From Actinomadura citrea (lineage in GTDB: Bacteria > Actinomycetota > Actinomycetes > Streptosporangiales > Streptosporangiaceae), in contig NZ_JACCBT010000001.1 in the NCBI RefSeq assembly GCF_013409045.1, positions 4,340,001 to 4,404,000 of the forward strand: 64,000 nucleotides of DNA. The letters run 5' to 3'. Numbering within the stretch: the first letter of the stretch is position 1; every line of letters begins with the position of its first letter. The notes beneath the pieces are model-generated. The model was not told the origin of the DNA and did not search any database. It was given only the letters and a program-made list of their open reading frames with translations. This document shows, one piece after another, positions 19,300 to 27,189 of the stretch. Made by a program: the position numbers and the translations under genes.

Positions 19300-19889
19300 C
19301 CGGGCGCGCCCGGCAGGTCCGGGCGCACCCGCGGGCGCAGCCCGTCGAAGGCGATCCGCAGGACGTCCTCGCGGGCCCCGGCGCGGCCGGCGGCGTAGGA
19401 CATGCCCGCCAGCAGCGCCATGACCTCGCCCGGCCCGACGTCGGCTCGGACGGCGCCGGCCTCCTGCGCCCGTTCGAGAAGGACCCCGAGGGCGGCCTTC
19501 AGGCCCGGCCCGGCGCGCCCGGTGGCCTTCCGGGCGTCGATGCCGGCCTCGGCCAGCGCCTCGGTGACGGCCTGCTTGGTCGCCGCCTGCGAGACCACCC
19601 GGGTGAAGAAGCCGAAGAACGCCGCGCCCGGGTCGTCCGCGGACCGCAGGTCCCGCGCCTCGGCCGCCAGCCGCTCCAGCAGGGCGACGAGCACGGCCTC
19701 CAGCAGCGACTCCTTGGTGGGGAAGTGCCGGAACACCGTCCCGATGCCGACCCCCGCCTTGCGCGCGACCTCCTCGGTGGAGGCGGAGGTCCCCTGGACG
19801 GCGAAGACCTCCTCGGCCGCGGCGAGGACCTTGGCGCGGTTGCGCAGGGCGTCGGCGCGCAGCGGCCTGCCGGAGGCGGGTGATGTCAT
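19296..19889 (-). CDS. TetR-family transcriptional regulator
   Basis: 197 residues. The helix-turn-helix is TEEVARKAGVGIGTVFRHFPTKESLL, followed by a helical ligand domain containing the SBP_bac-like GVLLERAQEAGAVR region common to AcrR-type regulators. It is divergent from two NTF2-like genes; an inverted repeat overlapping their promoter probably is its operator, controlling itself and them. Confidence 0.92.
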   Translation of the reverse strand: MTSPASGRPLRADALRNRAKVLAAAEEVFAVQGTSASTEEVARKAGVGIGTVFRHFPTKESLLEAVLVALLERLAAEARDLRSADDPGAAFFGFFTRVVSQAATKQAVTEALAEAGIDARKATGRAGPGLKAALGVLLERAQEAGAVRADVGPGEVMALLAGMSYAAGRAGAREDVLRIAFDGLRPRVRPDLPGAPG

Positions 19890-19901
19890 CGCGGCCTTCC
19901 G

Positions 19902-19931
19902 TTGACAAGTGGAGTCTTGGCTCCATATTTT
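19902..19931 (+). promoter_or_regulatory. Sigma-70-type promoter for the NTF2-like gene pair
   Basis: TTGACA at 19902-19907, a perfect -35 box, and TATTTT at 19926-19931 are 18 bases apart. The start codon at 19971 lies about 40 bases further on. This is an AT-rich island in GC-rich DNA, which supports a real promoter. Confidence 0.7.
19910..19925. promoter_or_regulatory. TetR operator overlapping the promoter spacer
   Basis: TGGAG at 19910-19914 and CTCCA at 19921-19925 form a perfect inverted repeat with a 6-base centre (TCTTGG). It lies between the -35 and -10 boxes, where a bound repressor would exclude polymerase. The adjacent divergent TetR gene (start 19889) is the likely binder. Confidence 0.65.
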
Positions 19932-19970
19932 CTCATGCGGAGCACGTACTCCGATTCTAGGGGAGATCGC

Positions 19971-20369
19971 ATGTCAGAGTTCGCCAGCCCCCGGGCCGTC
20001 CTCCAGCGGCTGATCGACGGGATAACCGCGCTCCGGCCGGAGGGCCTGCCGCAGCTCTACGCGGAGGACGCGGTGGTCGTGCACCCGTTCGCCCACCCGG
20101 CCTCGCGCCTGGAGGGCCGCGAGGCGCTGCGCCGGCACTTCGCGCAGCTGGAGACGCTGCCCGTGGAGCTGAAGGCGCGCAACGTCGTCGTGCACGAGAC
20201 CGCCGACCCCGAGGTGATCATCACGGAGTTCGAGTACGCGGGACGCAACACCGAGAACGGACGGGAGTTCGTCGTGCCCAACATCTTCGTCCTGCGGGTG
20301 CGCGACGGGCACATCGTGGAGTCCCGCGACTACGCCCACCACCGCGCGTTCGACGAGGCGATGGCGTGA
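19971..20369 (+). CDS. NTF2-like (SnoaL-type) protein, copy 1
   Basis: 132 residues with a cone-shaped NTF2/SnoaL-like fold signature: LYAEDAVVVHPFAHP, LEGREALRRHF and the C-terminal VLRVRDGHIVESRDYAHH. Such proteins are ketosteroid-isomerase relatives that bind or isomerise small hydrophobic molecules. ATG 19971 follows GGGGAGA. It is followed by a coupled paralogue and controlled by the TetR promoter/operator upstream. The ligand is unknown. Confidence 0.88.
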   Translation: MSEFASPRAVLQRLIDGITALRPEGLPQLYAEDAVVVHPFAHPASRLEGREALRRHFAQLETLPVELKARNVVVHETADPEVIITEFEYAGRNTENGREFVVPNIFVLRVRDGHIVESRDYAHHRAFDEAMA

Positions 20370-20782
20370 GGCCCCCGTCCGCCGCGTCCCCCCGCGAGGT
20401 GTTCGCGCGGCTCAGCGCGGGCATCTCGGCCGGCCGCTGGCACGAGCTCGCCGCCCTCTACGCCGAGGACGCGGTCGTCGAGCAGCCCTTCGCCCTCCCG
20501 CCCGCGCCGCCGCGCCTGGAGGGCCGCGCGGCGATCGACCGGCACTTCCGCGCCGCCGCGCGCGGGCCCCTCGAACTGCGCGCCCGCGACGTGGTGGTGC
20601 ACGAGACCGGAGACCCGGAGGTGATCATCGCGGAGTTCGGCTACGACGGGCGCGTGACCACCTCGGGCCGCGCGTTCCGCGTCGCCAACGTCCAGGTGCT
20701 GCGGGTGCGCGACGGCCAGATCGCCGAGACCCGCGACTACCACGACCACCCGGGCTTCGCGCGGGCGATGATGGACGGCTGA
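20366..20782 (+). CDS. NTF2-like (SnoaL-type) protein, copy 2
   Basis: 138 residues, a clear paralogue of the preceding gene: both share LYAEDAVV, the DVVVHET/NVVVHET strand, DPEVII-EF and VLRVRDG. The GTG start overlaps the upstream stop (GTGA), so the pair probably arose by tandem duplication and may form a heteromer. Function beyond the fold is unknown. Confidence 0.87.
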   Translation: MRPPSAASPREVFARLSAGISAGRWHELAALYAEDAVVEQPFALPPAPPRLEGRAAIDRHFRAAARGPLELRARDVVVHETGDPEVIIAEFGYDGRVTTSGRAFRVANVQVLRVRDGQIAETRDYHDHPGFARAMMDG

Positions 20783-20833
20783 GCGGGGAGGACCGCGCGG
20801 GGAGGACCCGCAGGGGCTGCCGGGCGCGGGCGG

Positions 20834-20863
20834 TTGACTGGCCGTCCCGGCCGTTCCTAGGCT
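20834..20863 (+). promoter_or_regulatory. Promoter of the two-subunit acyl-CoA dehydrogenase operon
   Basis: TTGACT at 20834-20839 and TAGGCT at 20858-20863 with an 18-base spacer. Transcription would start near 20870, directly before the palindrome at 20873-20892. Confidence 0.6.
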
Positions 20864-20872
20864 GGACGTCGG

Positions 20873-20892
20873 CATACCGACCGGTTGGTATG
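20873..20892. promoter_or_regulatory. 20-bp palindromic operator before acyl-CoA dehydrogenase operon
   Basis: CATACCGACCGGTTGGTATG has nine of ten mirrored positions paired. It sits just after the predicted transcription start and 48 bases before the first gene. The shape is typical of a TetR-family repressor of acyl-CoA genes; the cognate regulator is not obvious in the window. Confidence 0.7.
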
Positions 20893-20939
20893 TCCCGTTC
20901 CGGGTGGCCGCCGCCACCCACGCCCCGCGCGGAGGCCCC

Positions 20940-22133
20940 GTGAGCACAGCACCGCCCGACGCCGACGATCTGAGCAGGCGGGTCGGCGAGTTCCTCGCCG
21001 GCCACGACCCCGCGGCGACCGGGCCCCTGGAGTTCCTGCGGGCCCGGTTCGACGCCGGGCTCGCCTGGGTGCACTACCCCGAGGGACTCGGTGGGCTCGG
21101 CGCCCCGCGGCACCTGCAGCCCGCCGTCGACCGCCGGTTCGCCGAGGCGGGCGCCCCGACCAACCACCCCGAGCGCAACGGCATCGGGCTCGGCATGGCC
21201 GCGCCGACGATCCTCGCCTTCGGCACCGAGGAGCAGAAGCGCCGCTTCCTGCGCCCGCTGTGGACCGGCGAGGAGCTGTGGTGCCAGCTGTTCAGCGAGC
21301 CCGGCGCCGGCTCCGACCTCGCCGCGCTCGCCACCCGCGCCGTCCGCGACGGCGACGCCTGGACGGTCGACGGCCAGAAGGTGTGGACGTCCATGGCGCA
21401 CGAGGCGCGCTGGGCGATCCTCGTCACCCGCACCGACCCGGACGTCCCCAAGCACCGCGGCATGACCTACTTCGTCTGCGACATGACCGCGCCGGGCGTC
21501 GAGGTCCGCCCGCTGCGGCAGATCACCGGCGAGGCCGAGTTCAACGAGGTGTTCCTCACCGACGTGCGGATCCCCGACGAGCACCGGCTCGGCGAGGTCG
21601 GGCAGGGCTGGCAGGTCTCCACCACCACGCTGATGAACGAGCGGGTCGCGATCGGCGGCAGCGCCGTGCCGCGCGAGAGCGGCATGATCGGGGTCGTCGC
21701 CGCGCTCTGGCGGGACCGTCCCGAGCTGCGCACCCCCGGCCTGCACGACGCCCTGCTGCGCGCGTGGGTGGACACCGAGGCGGCCCGGCTCACCGGGGCG
21801 CGGCTGCGCCAGCAGCTCACGGCCGGGCAGCCCGGCCCCGAGGGGTCGGGCGCCAAGCTGGCCTTCGCCAGGCTCAACCAGGAGGTGTCCGGCCTGGAAC
21901 TGGAGCTGCTCGGCGAGGAGGGCCTGCGCTACGACGACTGGACGATGCGCCGCCCCACCGAGGTCGACTTCACCCGCCGCTCGCCCGGCTACCGCTACCT
22001 GCGCGCCAAGGGCAACTCCATCGAGGGCGGCACCTCGGAGATCCTGCGCAACATCATCGCCGAGCGCGTCCTCGGCCTGCCCGGCGAGATCCGCGTCGAC
22101 AAGGACGTGGCGTGGAAGGACCTGCCCCGATGA
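20940..22133 (+). CDS. Acyl-CoA dehydrogenase, catalytic-type subunit of a pair
   Basis: 397 residues. The FAD/substrate motif LFSEPGAGSDLAAL and the C-terminal SIEGGTSEILRNIIAERVLGLP, including the catalytic-loop glutamate, are present. GTG 20940 follows GGAGG. It overlaps the next gene (ATGA), which encodes a smaller acyl-CoA dehydrogenase chain lacking that loop. This resembles the FadE26/FadE27-type heteromeric dehydrogenases of mycobacteria that act on steroid side chains or other bulky acyl-CoAs. The substrate is inferred only at that level. Confidence 0.92.
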   Translation: MSTAPPDADDLSRRVGEFLAGHDPAATGPLEFLRARFDAGLAWVHYPEGLGGLGAPRHLQPAVDRRFAEAGAPTNHPERNGIGLGMAAPTILAFGTEEQKRRFLRPLWTGEELWCQLFSEPGAGSDLAALATRAVRDGDAWTVDGQKVWTSMAHEARWAILVTRTDPDVPKHRGMTYFVCDMTAPGVEVRPLRQITGEAEFNEVFLTDVRIPDEHRLGEVGQGWQVSTTTLMNERVAIGGSAVPRESGMIGVVAALWRDRPELRTPGLHDALLRAWVDTEAARLTGARLRQQLTAGQPGPEGSGAKLAFARLNQEVSGLELELLGEEGLRYDDWTMRRPTEVDFTRRSPGYRYLRAKGNSIEGGTSEILRNIIAERVLGLPGEIRVDKDVAWKDLPR

Positions 22134-23203
22134 GCGACCTGCTGTACGGCGAGATCGAGAACGACCTGCGGGCGAGCGTCCGCGACGTGCTGGGAGACAA
22201 GGCGCCCTGGACCTCCGTCCTCGCCGGCACCGAGAAGGACGAGCCCTACGACGCGCCGCTGTGGCGGGCGGTCGCCGGCCAGCTCGGCTGCGCGGGCCTG
22301 CCGGTCCCCGAGGAGCTCGGCGGCGCCGGCGCCACCTGGCGCGAGACCGCCGTCGTGATGGAGGAGCTGGGCCGGTCCGCCGCGCCCGTCCCGTTCCTCG
22401 CCAGCGCCGTGATCGCCACGGCGGCGCTGCTGGCCGCCGGGGAGCGGGAGCTGCTTCCGCGGCTGGCCGCGGGGGAGCGGATCGCGGTGCTGGCCGTCCC
22501 GTTCAGCGCCGCGCCGGGCGACGTCCCGGCGACGGTCCGAGTCGCCGACGGGACGCTGACCGGCGAGGTCACCAGCGTGGCCGACGGCATGGCCGCCGAG
22601 GTGCTGCTCGTCCCGGCCGGGGACGGCCTGTACGCGGTGGACGCCGCCGACGCCCGCCGCACCGCCGCGACCTCGCTCGACATGACGCGCCGGCTCGCCG
22701 ACCTCGCCTTCTCCGCCGCGCCGGCCCGGCGCGTCGCCGAAGGGGCCGGCGCCGTGCGGGCCGCGCTGCGCACCGGCGCCGCGATGCTGGCGTCCGAGCA
22801 GCTCGGGCTCGCCGAGCGCTGCCTGGACGACACCGTCGCCTACGTGAAGACGCGCTACCAGTTCGGCCGCCCGGTCGGCTCCTACCAGGGCCTCAAGCAC
22901 CGGCTCGCCGACCTGTGGACCTCGATCACCCAGGCCCGCGCGGTCGCCCGCCACGCCGCGTCCTGCGTGGCCGCGGGCGACGAGGACACGCCGATCGCGG
23001 TCGCCGTCGCGCAGGCGCACTGCTCGGCGGTCGCCCTGAAGGCGGCCGAGGAGTGCGTGCAGATGCACGGCGGCATCGGCTTCACCTGGGAGCACCCGGC
23101 GCACCTGTTCCTGAAGCGCGCCAAGGCCGACTCCATCGCCCTCGGCACGCCCGACCGGCACCGCGCGCTCCTCGCCGAACTGGTGAACCTTCCTCCGGCC
23201 TGA
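22130..23203 (+). CDS. Acyl-CoA dehydrogenase, partner subunit
   Basis: 357 residues with the family's C-terminal helical domain (RYQFGRPVGSYQGLKHRLAD, ECVQMHGGIGFTWEHPAHLFLKRAK). The catalytic EGGT loop is replaced by SIALGTPDRHR, so this chain probably lacks the base and works only with the preceding subunit. The start overlaps the upstream stop. A strong hairpin 20 bases after its stop ends the operon. Confidence 0.9.
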   Translation: MSDLLYGEIENDLRASVRDVLGDKAPWTSVLAGTEKDEPYDAPLWRAVAGQLGCAGLPVPEELGGAGATWRETAVVMEELGRSAAPVPFLASAVIATAALLAAGERELLPRLAAGERIAVLAVPFSAAPGDVPATVRVADGTLTGEVTSVADGMAAEVLLVPAGDGLYAVDAADARRTAATSLDMTRRLADLAFSAAPARRVAEGAGAVRAALRTGAAMLASEQLGLAERCLDDTVAYVKTRYQFGRPVGSYQGLKHRLADLWTSITQARAVARHAASCVAAGDEDTPIAVAVAQAHCSAVALKAAEECVQMHGGIGFTWEHPAHLFLKRAKADSIALGTPDRHRALLAELVNLPPA

Positions 23204-23223
23204 CGGCGGTGCCTGACGGCGGG

Positions 23224-23258
23224 CGGACGGCCCCGGGCCGCGACCACGGGGCCGTCCG
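23224..23258. terminator. Bidirectional terminator hairpin
   Basis: CGGACGGCCCC at 23224-23234 and its exact complement GGGGCCGTCCG at 23248-23258 form an 11-bp perfect stem with a 13-base loop. It lies between two convergent stop codons (23203 and 23260). There is no T-run, as is common in actinomycetes. Confidence 0.7.
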
Positions 23259-23259
23259 G

Positions 23260-24117
23260 CTAACCGGTGATGACCGCCAGGATCCGGGCGCCCTCGGGGA
23301 ACGCGCCGCGCTCGGCCAGCGCCAGCACGCCGAACATCATCTTCGCCGTGTAGATCCGGTCGAGGACGATCCCGTGCCGGCCGGCGAAGTCGTCGGCGAA
23401 CGCGTCCAGCTCGGGGGTGCTCCTCGCGTAGCCGCCGAAGTGGAAGCCGTCCTGGACGCTCCAGTCCCCGCGCCGCCCACCGTAGGTCTCGCGCTGGAGA
23501 CGCGCCACCTCCCCGGTCATGAAACCGCCCCTCAGCACGGAGAACCCGACGGCGCGCTGCCCCGGGGCGAGCCCGGCGGCGAGGCCGGCCAGCGTCCCGC
23601 CTGTCCCGCAGGGGCAGCACACCACGTCGAAATCCGGCACCTCCGCGCCCAGCTCGGCGCAGCCCCGGACGGCCGGCGCGTTGCTTCCGCCTTCCGGCAG
23701 GAGGTAGAAGCCGCCCCACCGCTCCCGCAGCGCCTCGATGATGTCGGGCTCGTGCTTGCGCCGGTAGGCCGCGCGGTCCAGGTAGGTGAGGCGCATGCCC
23801 ATGTGCTCGGCGCGCGCGAGCGTGTCGTTCAACGGCAGGCGCTCCTCGCCACGGATCACGCCGATGGTCGCGAACCCGTGGATCCTGCCCGCAGCCGCCA
23901 CGGCCCGGATGTGGTTGGAATAGGCGCCGCCGAACGTCAGGACCGTCCCGTGCTCGCGCGCGGGCCCGAGGTTGTGCCGGAGCTTGCGCCACTTGTTGCC
24001 CGGCAGCTCCGGGTGGATCAGGTCGTCCCGCTTCAGGAAGAGCCGGAGACCGCGGCGCGCCGCCCGCTCGTCCGCCAGCTCCACCACGGGTGAGGTCGTC
24101 TCGGGGGAAGGCGTCAT
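23260..24117 (-). CDS. Pyridoxal-phosphate enzyme, D-cysteine desulfhydrase/ACC deaminase family
   Basis: 285 residues of fold type II PLP enzymes. Lys42 in PGNKWRKL is the expected Schiff-base lysine, TFGGAYSNHIRAVAAAG is the substrate loop, and CPCGTGGTLAGLAAGL binds the phosphate. D-cysteine desulfhydrase and ACC deaminase are hard to separate by eye, and the protein is somewhat short for either. ATG 24115-24117 overlaps the stop of the adenylate-kinase-like gene, so the two are co-translated. Confidence 0.85.
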   Translation of the reverse strand: MTPSPETTSPVVELADERAARRGLRLFLKRDDLIHPELPGNKWRKLRHNLGPAREHGTVLTFGGAYSNHIRAVAAAGRIHGFATIGVIRGEERLPLNDTLARAEHMGMRLTYLDRAAYRRKHEPDIIEALRERWGGFYLLPEGGSNAPAVRGCAELGAEVPDFDVVCCPCGTGGTLAGLAAGLAPGQRAVGFSVLRGGFMTGEVARLQRETYGGRRGDWSVQDGFHFGGYARSTPELDAFADDFAGRHGIVLDRIYTAKMMFGVLALAERGAFPEGARILAVITG

Positions 24118-24755
24118 GGCATCGGCAGGCCGAGCCTCCCGCGGAGCGTACGCTGCACCTCCTCGATGCCCGGCCGCGCGTCGATGGTGACCACGTACTC
24201 CTTGCGGCCGAACAGCTCCAGGATGGGGTCGGTCCTCTCGTGGTACTCGCGCAGCCGCTCGGCGAGCGCCTGCTCCGTATCGTCCTCGCGGGACACCAGC
24301 TCGCCCCCGCACACGTCGCAGCGGCCCTCCTGCGTCGGGCGGTCGGCGATCAGGTTGTAGTCCATCCCGCACCCGTTGCACAGCCGGCGGGCCAGCACCC
24401 GGCGGCGGACCTCCTCGTCCGGCAGGTCCAGATGGATCACGCCGTCGATGTCGTAGCTCTCCAGGAAGAACTCCGTCTGCCGCCGGCTGCGGGGGAAGCC
24501 GTCGACGACGAACCCGTAGTTCCAGTCGTGCTGGGCTAGCCGGTCCCGCACGACGCTCTCCGCGAGATCGTCCCCGACCAGCTCGCCGGCCGCCATGGTG
24601 CGCCGCACCTGCGCCCCGAGCTTGGTGTGGTTCTTGACGTGCCAGCGGAAGATGTCGCCGACGCTGATGTGGACGATGTCCAGATCGCGCGCGAGCAACT
24701 CGGAGTGCGTGCTCTTGCCGCTTCCGACAGCGCCGATGATGACGTACTTGCGCAT
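24114..24755 (-). CDS. Adenylate kinase-like nucleoside monophosphate kinase
   Basis: 213 residues. The P-loop is GAVGSGKST rather than the usual GPPGAGKGT. A zinc-finger lid is visible (CNGCG and CDVCGG), with GFPRSRRQ as the NMP-binding motif. It should phosphorylate a nucleoside monophosphate with ATP. The unusual P-loop and its place outside the ribosomal-protein/secY operon suggest a paralogue rather than housekeeping adk. It is coupled to a PLP enzyme, an odd pairing. Confidence 0.85.
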   Translation of the reverse strand: MRKYVIIGAVGSGKSTHSELLARDLDIVHISVGDIFRWHVKNHTKLGAQVRRTMAAGELVGDDLAESVVRDRLAQHDWNYGFVVDGFPRSRRQTEFFLESYDIDGVIHLDLPDEEVRRRVLARRLCNGCGMDYNLIADRPTQEGRCDVCGGELVSREDDTEQALAERLREYHERTDPILELFGRKEYVVTIDARPGIEEVQRTLRGRLGLPMP

Positions 24756-24783
24756 GGGGGAGAGCCTATGCGCGCCGTCCCGG

Positions 24784-25338
24784 TCAGAGGGGGAGGCGCA
24801 GGCGGCGGCCCAGCCTCCGGAACCGGGAGTCGGGAGCGCTCTCGGGCGACTCGTCCCGCACCATCAGGTTCTCCAGCAGCGTGTCGAACGCGGGCGGGCG
24901 GACGCACACCAGCGTCGCGCGGGCCCTGCGGGCGCAGTGCAGCCGCACCGACGGACGCAGCAGCCGCGAGAACGGGCCCCGCGTGCCACGCCCGACGACC
25001 AGGATGTCGTCGTCGCCCGCCAGCCGCACCAGCGTCGCGCCCGGCTCCCCGACGAGCGCCAGCGCGGTCATCTCCACGCCCTCGGGCGGGCCCCCGCACA
25101 CCTCCGCCAGCAGCCGGGCGATGAGCTCGGCCCCGGAACCGCGCAGCGCCTCGGTGATGCCGCAGCCGAGCTGGCCCGCCGCCGACACGTGCGGGGGCAG
25201 CGGCGCGGCGTGCGCCACCAGCAGCGGCAGCCGGCGCAGCCGCGCCTCGCCGATCGCCCAGGAGAGGGCGCAGCGCGCACCCGCGGAGTCGTCCACCCCC
25301 ACCACGACGCGGGGCCCGCCCTCCGGTCTCGCGATCAC
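24784..25338 (-). CDS. Universal stress protein (UspA family)
   Basis: 184 residues with one Usp domain. It begins VVVGVDDSAGARCALSWA and carries the ATP-binding-type signature DDILVVGRGTRGPFSRLLRPSV. A C-terminal extension of about 35 arginine-rich residues follows the domain. Such proteins bind ATP and support survival under stress or hypoxia. It stands alone, 28 bases upstream of the adenylate-kinase-like gene. Confidence 0.88.
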   Translation of the reverse strand: MIARPEGGPRVVVGVDDSAGARCALSWAIGEARLRRLPLLVAHAAPLPPHVSAAGQLGCGITEALRGSGAELIARLLAEVCGGPPEGVEMTALALVGEPGATLVRLAGDDDILVVGRGTRGPFSRLLRPSVRLHCARRARATLVCVRPPAFDTLLENLMVRDESPESAPDSRFRRLGRRLRLPL

Positions 25339-25495
25339 GGTCCCTCCTGTGGCCGCCGGGTGACAGCAGTCTAGACAGAAGGCATACCCGTTCCGGCGCG
25401 AGAGTTCCAGGTTCCGGGGGCACCGGTTCGCGACGAACCCGCGGCGAGGGCGTGGGCGCTGGACCTTCCGGCGCCGCGCGGGGCAGACTTCCGGT

Positions 25496-25993
25496 ATGGC
25501 CGCACCGCACGAGCACGACTCCTCCTGCGCCGTCGCGCACGGCGACGTCCAGCCCGAAACGGGGGAGCGGACGCTGGTCGCGGTGTTCGCCGGCCCCGTC
25601 GCCGACCACCTGCTGCGCTACGCCGCCGGCCTCGGCTACCGCACGTTCCTCGTCGACCCCGACAAGGACCGCGACGGCACGTCCGACCTGCCGCCCCTGG
25701 ACGCCACCGCGGACGTCGTCGTCACAGACCACCACCGGCCCGAGCTCGGGCCGGTCCTGCGCGACGTGCTGACGCAGCCCGTCCGGTGGGTCGGCGTCAT
25801 GGGCAACCCGCGGCACCCCGCCCCGCACATCCCGGCCCTCACAGAACTCGGCGTTCCCGCGGCCGACATCGCGCGCGTGCACCGCCCGATCGGGCTCAAC
25901 ATCGGCTCCAGGACGCCGGCCGAGATCGCCCTGGCGACCCTCGCCGGCCTGATCGCCGACCGCAACGGCCGCCCCGGCGGCTTCGAGTTCTAG
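25496..25993 (+). CDS. XdhC-like protein, C-terminal Rossmann domain only
   Basis: 165 residues covering only the C-terminal domain of XdhC/CoxI proteins, which help insert sulfurated molybdenum cofactor into xanthine dehydrogenase relatives. The conserved segments WVGVMGNPRHPAPH and RPIGLNIGSRTPAEIALATLAGLI are clear. The N-terminal cysteine-containing XdhC domain is absent; the N-terminus instead has HEHDSSCAVAHGD. No molybdenum hydroxylase gene is nearby. The stop TAG overlaps the GTG of the alcohol dehydrogenase. Confidence 0.82.
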   Translation: MAAPHEHDSSCAVAHGDVQPETGERTLVAVFAGPVADHLLRYAAGLGYRTFLVDPDKDRDGTSDLPPLDATADVVVTDHHRPELGPVLRDVLTQPVRWVGVMGNPRHPAPHIPALTELGVPAADIARVHRPIGLNIGSRTPAEIALATLAGLIADRNGRPGGFEF

Positions 25994-27078
25994 TGCTGGC
26001 GGTCGCCTACGACGCCTTCGCCGGGCCGCTGGAGATCCGGGAGCTGCCCGACCCGCGGGTGCCGCCCGGCGGCGCGGTGATCCGGGTCGAGGCCACGGGC
26101 GTGTGCCGCAGCGACTGGCACGGCTGGCAGGGCCACGATCCCGACATCCGCGCCTTCCCGCACGTCCCCGGCCACGAACTGGCGGGCACGGTCGAGGAGA
26201 CCGGCGCCGGCGTCGCCGGCCTGCGGCCCGGCGACCGGGTGACCGTCCCGTTCGTGTGCGCCTGCGGCCGCTGCCCGTCCTGCCAGGCGGGCGACCAGCA
26301 GGTCTGCGAGGCCCAGACCCAGCCCGGCTTCACGCACTGGGGCTCGTTCGCCCACTACGTCGCGATCGACGCCGCCGAGGTGAACCTGGTGCGCCTGCCC
26401 GACGAGATGGCCTGCACGACCGCGGCCGCGCTCGGCTGCCGGTTCGCCACCGCGTTCCGCGCCGTCCTCGCGCAGGGACGCGTCCGCGCGGGCGAGTGGG
26501 CGGCGGTGCACGGCTGCGGCGGCGTCGGGCTGTCCGCCGTCATGATCGCCGCGGCGGCCGGCGCGCGGGTCGTGGCGGTCGACGTGTCGCCGCAGGCGCT
26601 GGAGCTGGCGCGCCGCTGCGGCGCGTCCGCCGTCGTCGACGCCGCGGCTCACGACGACGTGGCCGAGGCCGTGCGCGAGGCGGCCCACGGCGGCGCCCAC
26701 GTCTCGTTGGACGCGCTCGGCAGCCCGGCCACCGCCCGCGCCTCGGTCGAGTCCCTGCGCCGCCGCGGCCGGCACGTCCAGGTCGGGCTGCTGCCGCCCG
26801 GCGCGGGCCGCGCCGACCTGCCGATGGAGCGGGTGATCGGATGGGAGCTGGAGATCGTCGGCAGCCACGGGATGGCCGCCCACGCCTACGGCCCGATGAT
26901 GGAGCTGGTCCGCTCCGGAGCGCTGCGCCCCGACCTGCTGGTGGGGCGCGTCCTGACCCTGGACGACGCCCCGGCCGCCCTCGCCGCGATGTCCGGGGCC
27001 GGGATCACGGTGATCGAACCTCGGCGCCGGCGTCCCCCCGGCGACGGCGCCGGTGGCGTCCACGGGGCGCGGGCGTAG
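25993..27078 (+). CDS. Zinc-dependent alcohol dehydrogenase
   Basis: 361 residues of the medium-chain dehydrogenase family. GVCRSDWHGW and GHELAG give catalytic zinc ligands, the four-cysteine structural zinc loop is CACGRCPSCQAGDQQVC, and HGCGGVGLSAVMIA binds NAD(P). GTG 25993 shares a base with the upstream stop. It should oxidise an alcohol or reduce an aldehyde in the cytoplasm; the substrate is unknown. About twenty arginine/glycine-rich residues follow the domain at the C-terminus. Confidence 0.92.
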   Translation: MLAVAYDAFAGPLEIRELPDPRVPPGGAVIRVEATGVCRSDWHGWQGHDPDIRAFPHVPGHELAGTVEETGAGVAGLRPGDRVTVPFVCACGRCPSCQAGDQQVCEAQTQPGFTHWGSFAHYVAIDAAEVNLVRLPDEMACTTAAALGCRFATAFRAVLAQGRVRAGEWAAVHGCGGVGLSAVMIAAAAGARVVAVDVSPQALELARRCGASAVVDAAAHDDVAEAVREAAHGGAHVSLDALGSPATARASVESLRRRGRHVQVGLLPPGAGRADLPMERVIGWELEIVGSHGMAAHAYGPMMELVRSGALRPDLLVGRVLTLDDAPAALAAMSGAGITVIEPRRRRPPGDGAGGVHGARA

Positions 27079-27189
27079 GATCAGGGGTGACGCCCGTGTT
27101 CTGTCAGTGGGCTCGTCTACGGTCGGAGGCGACGGCGCCCGCCGCCCTCGCCGCCCTGGCGATGCCGCCCAGCAGAGGTGACGACCACC

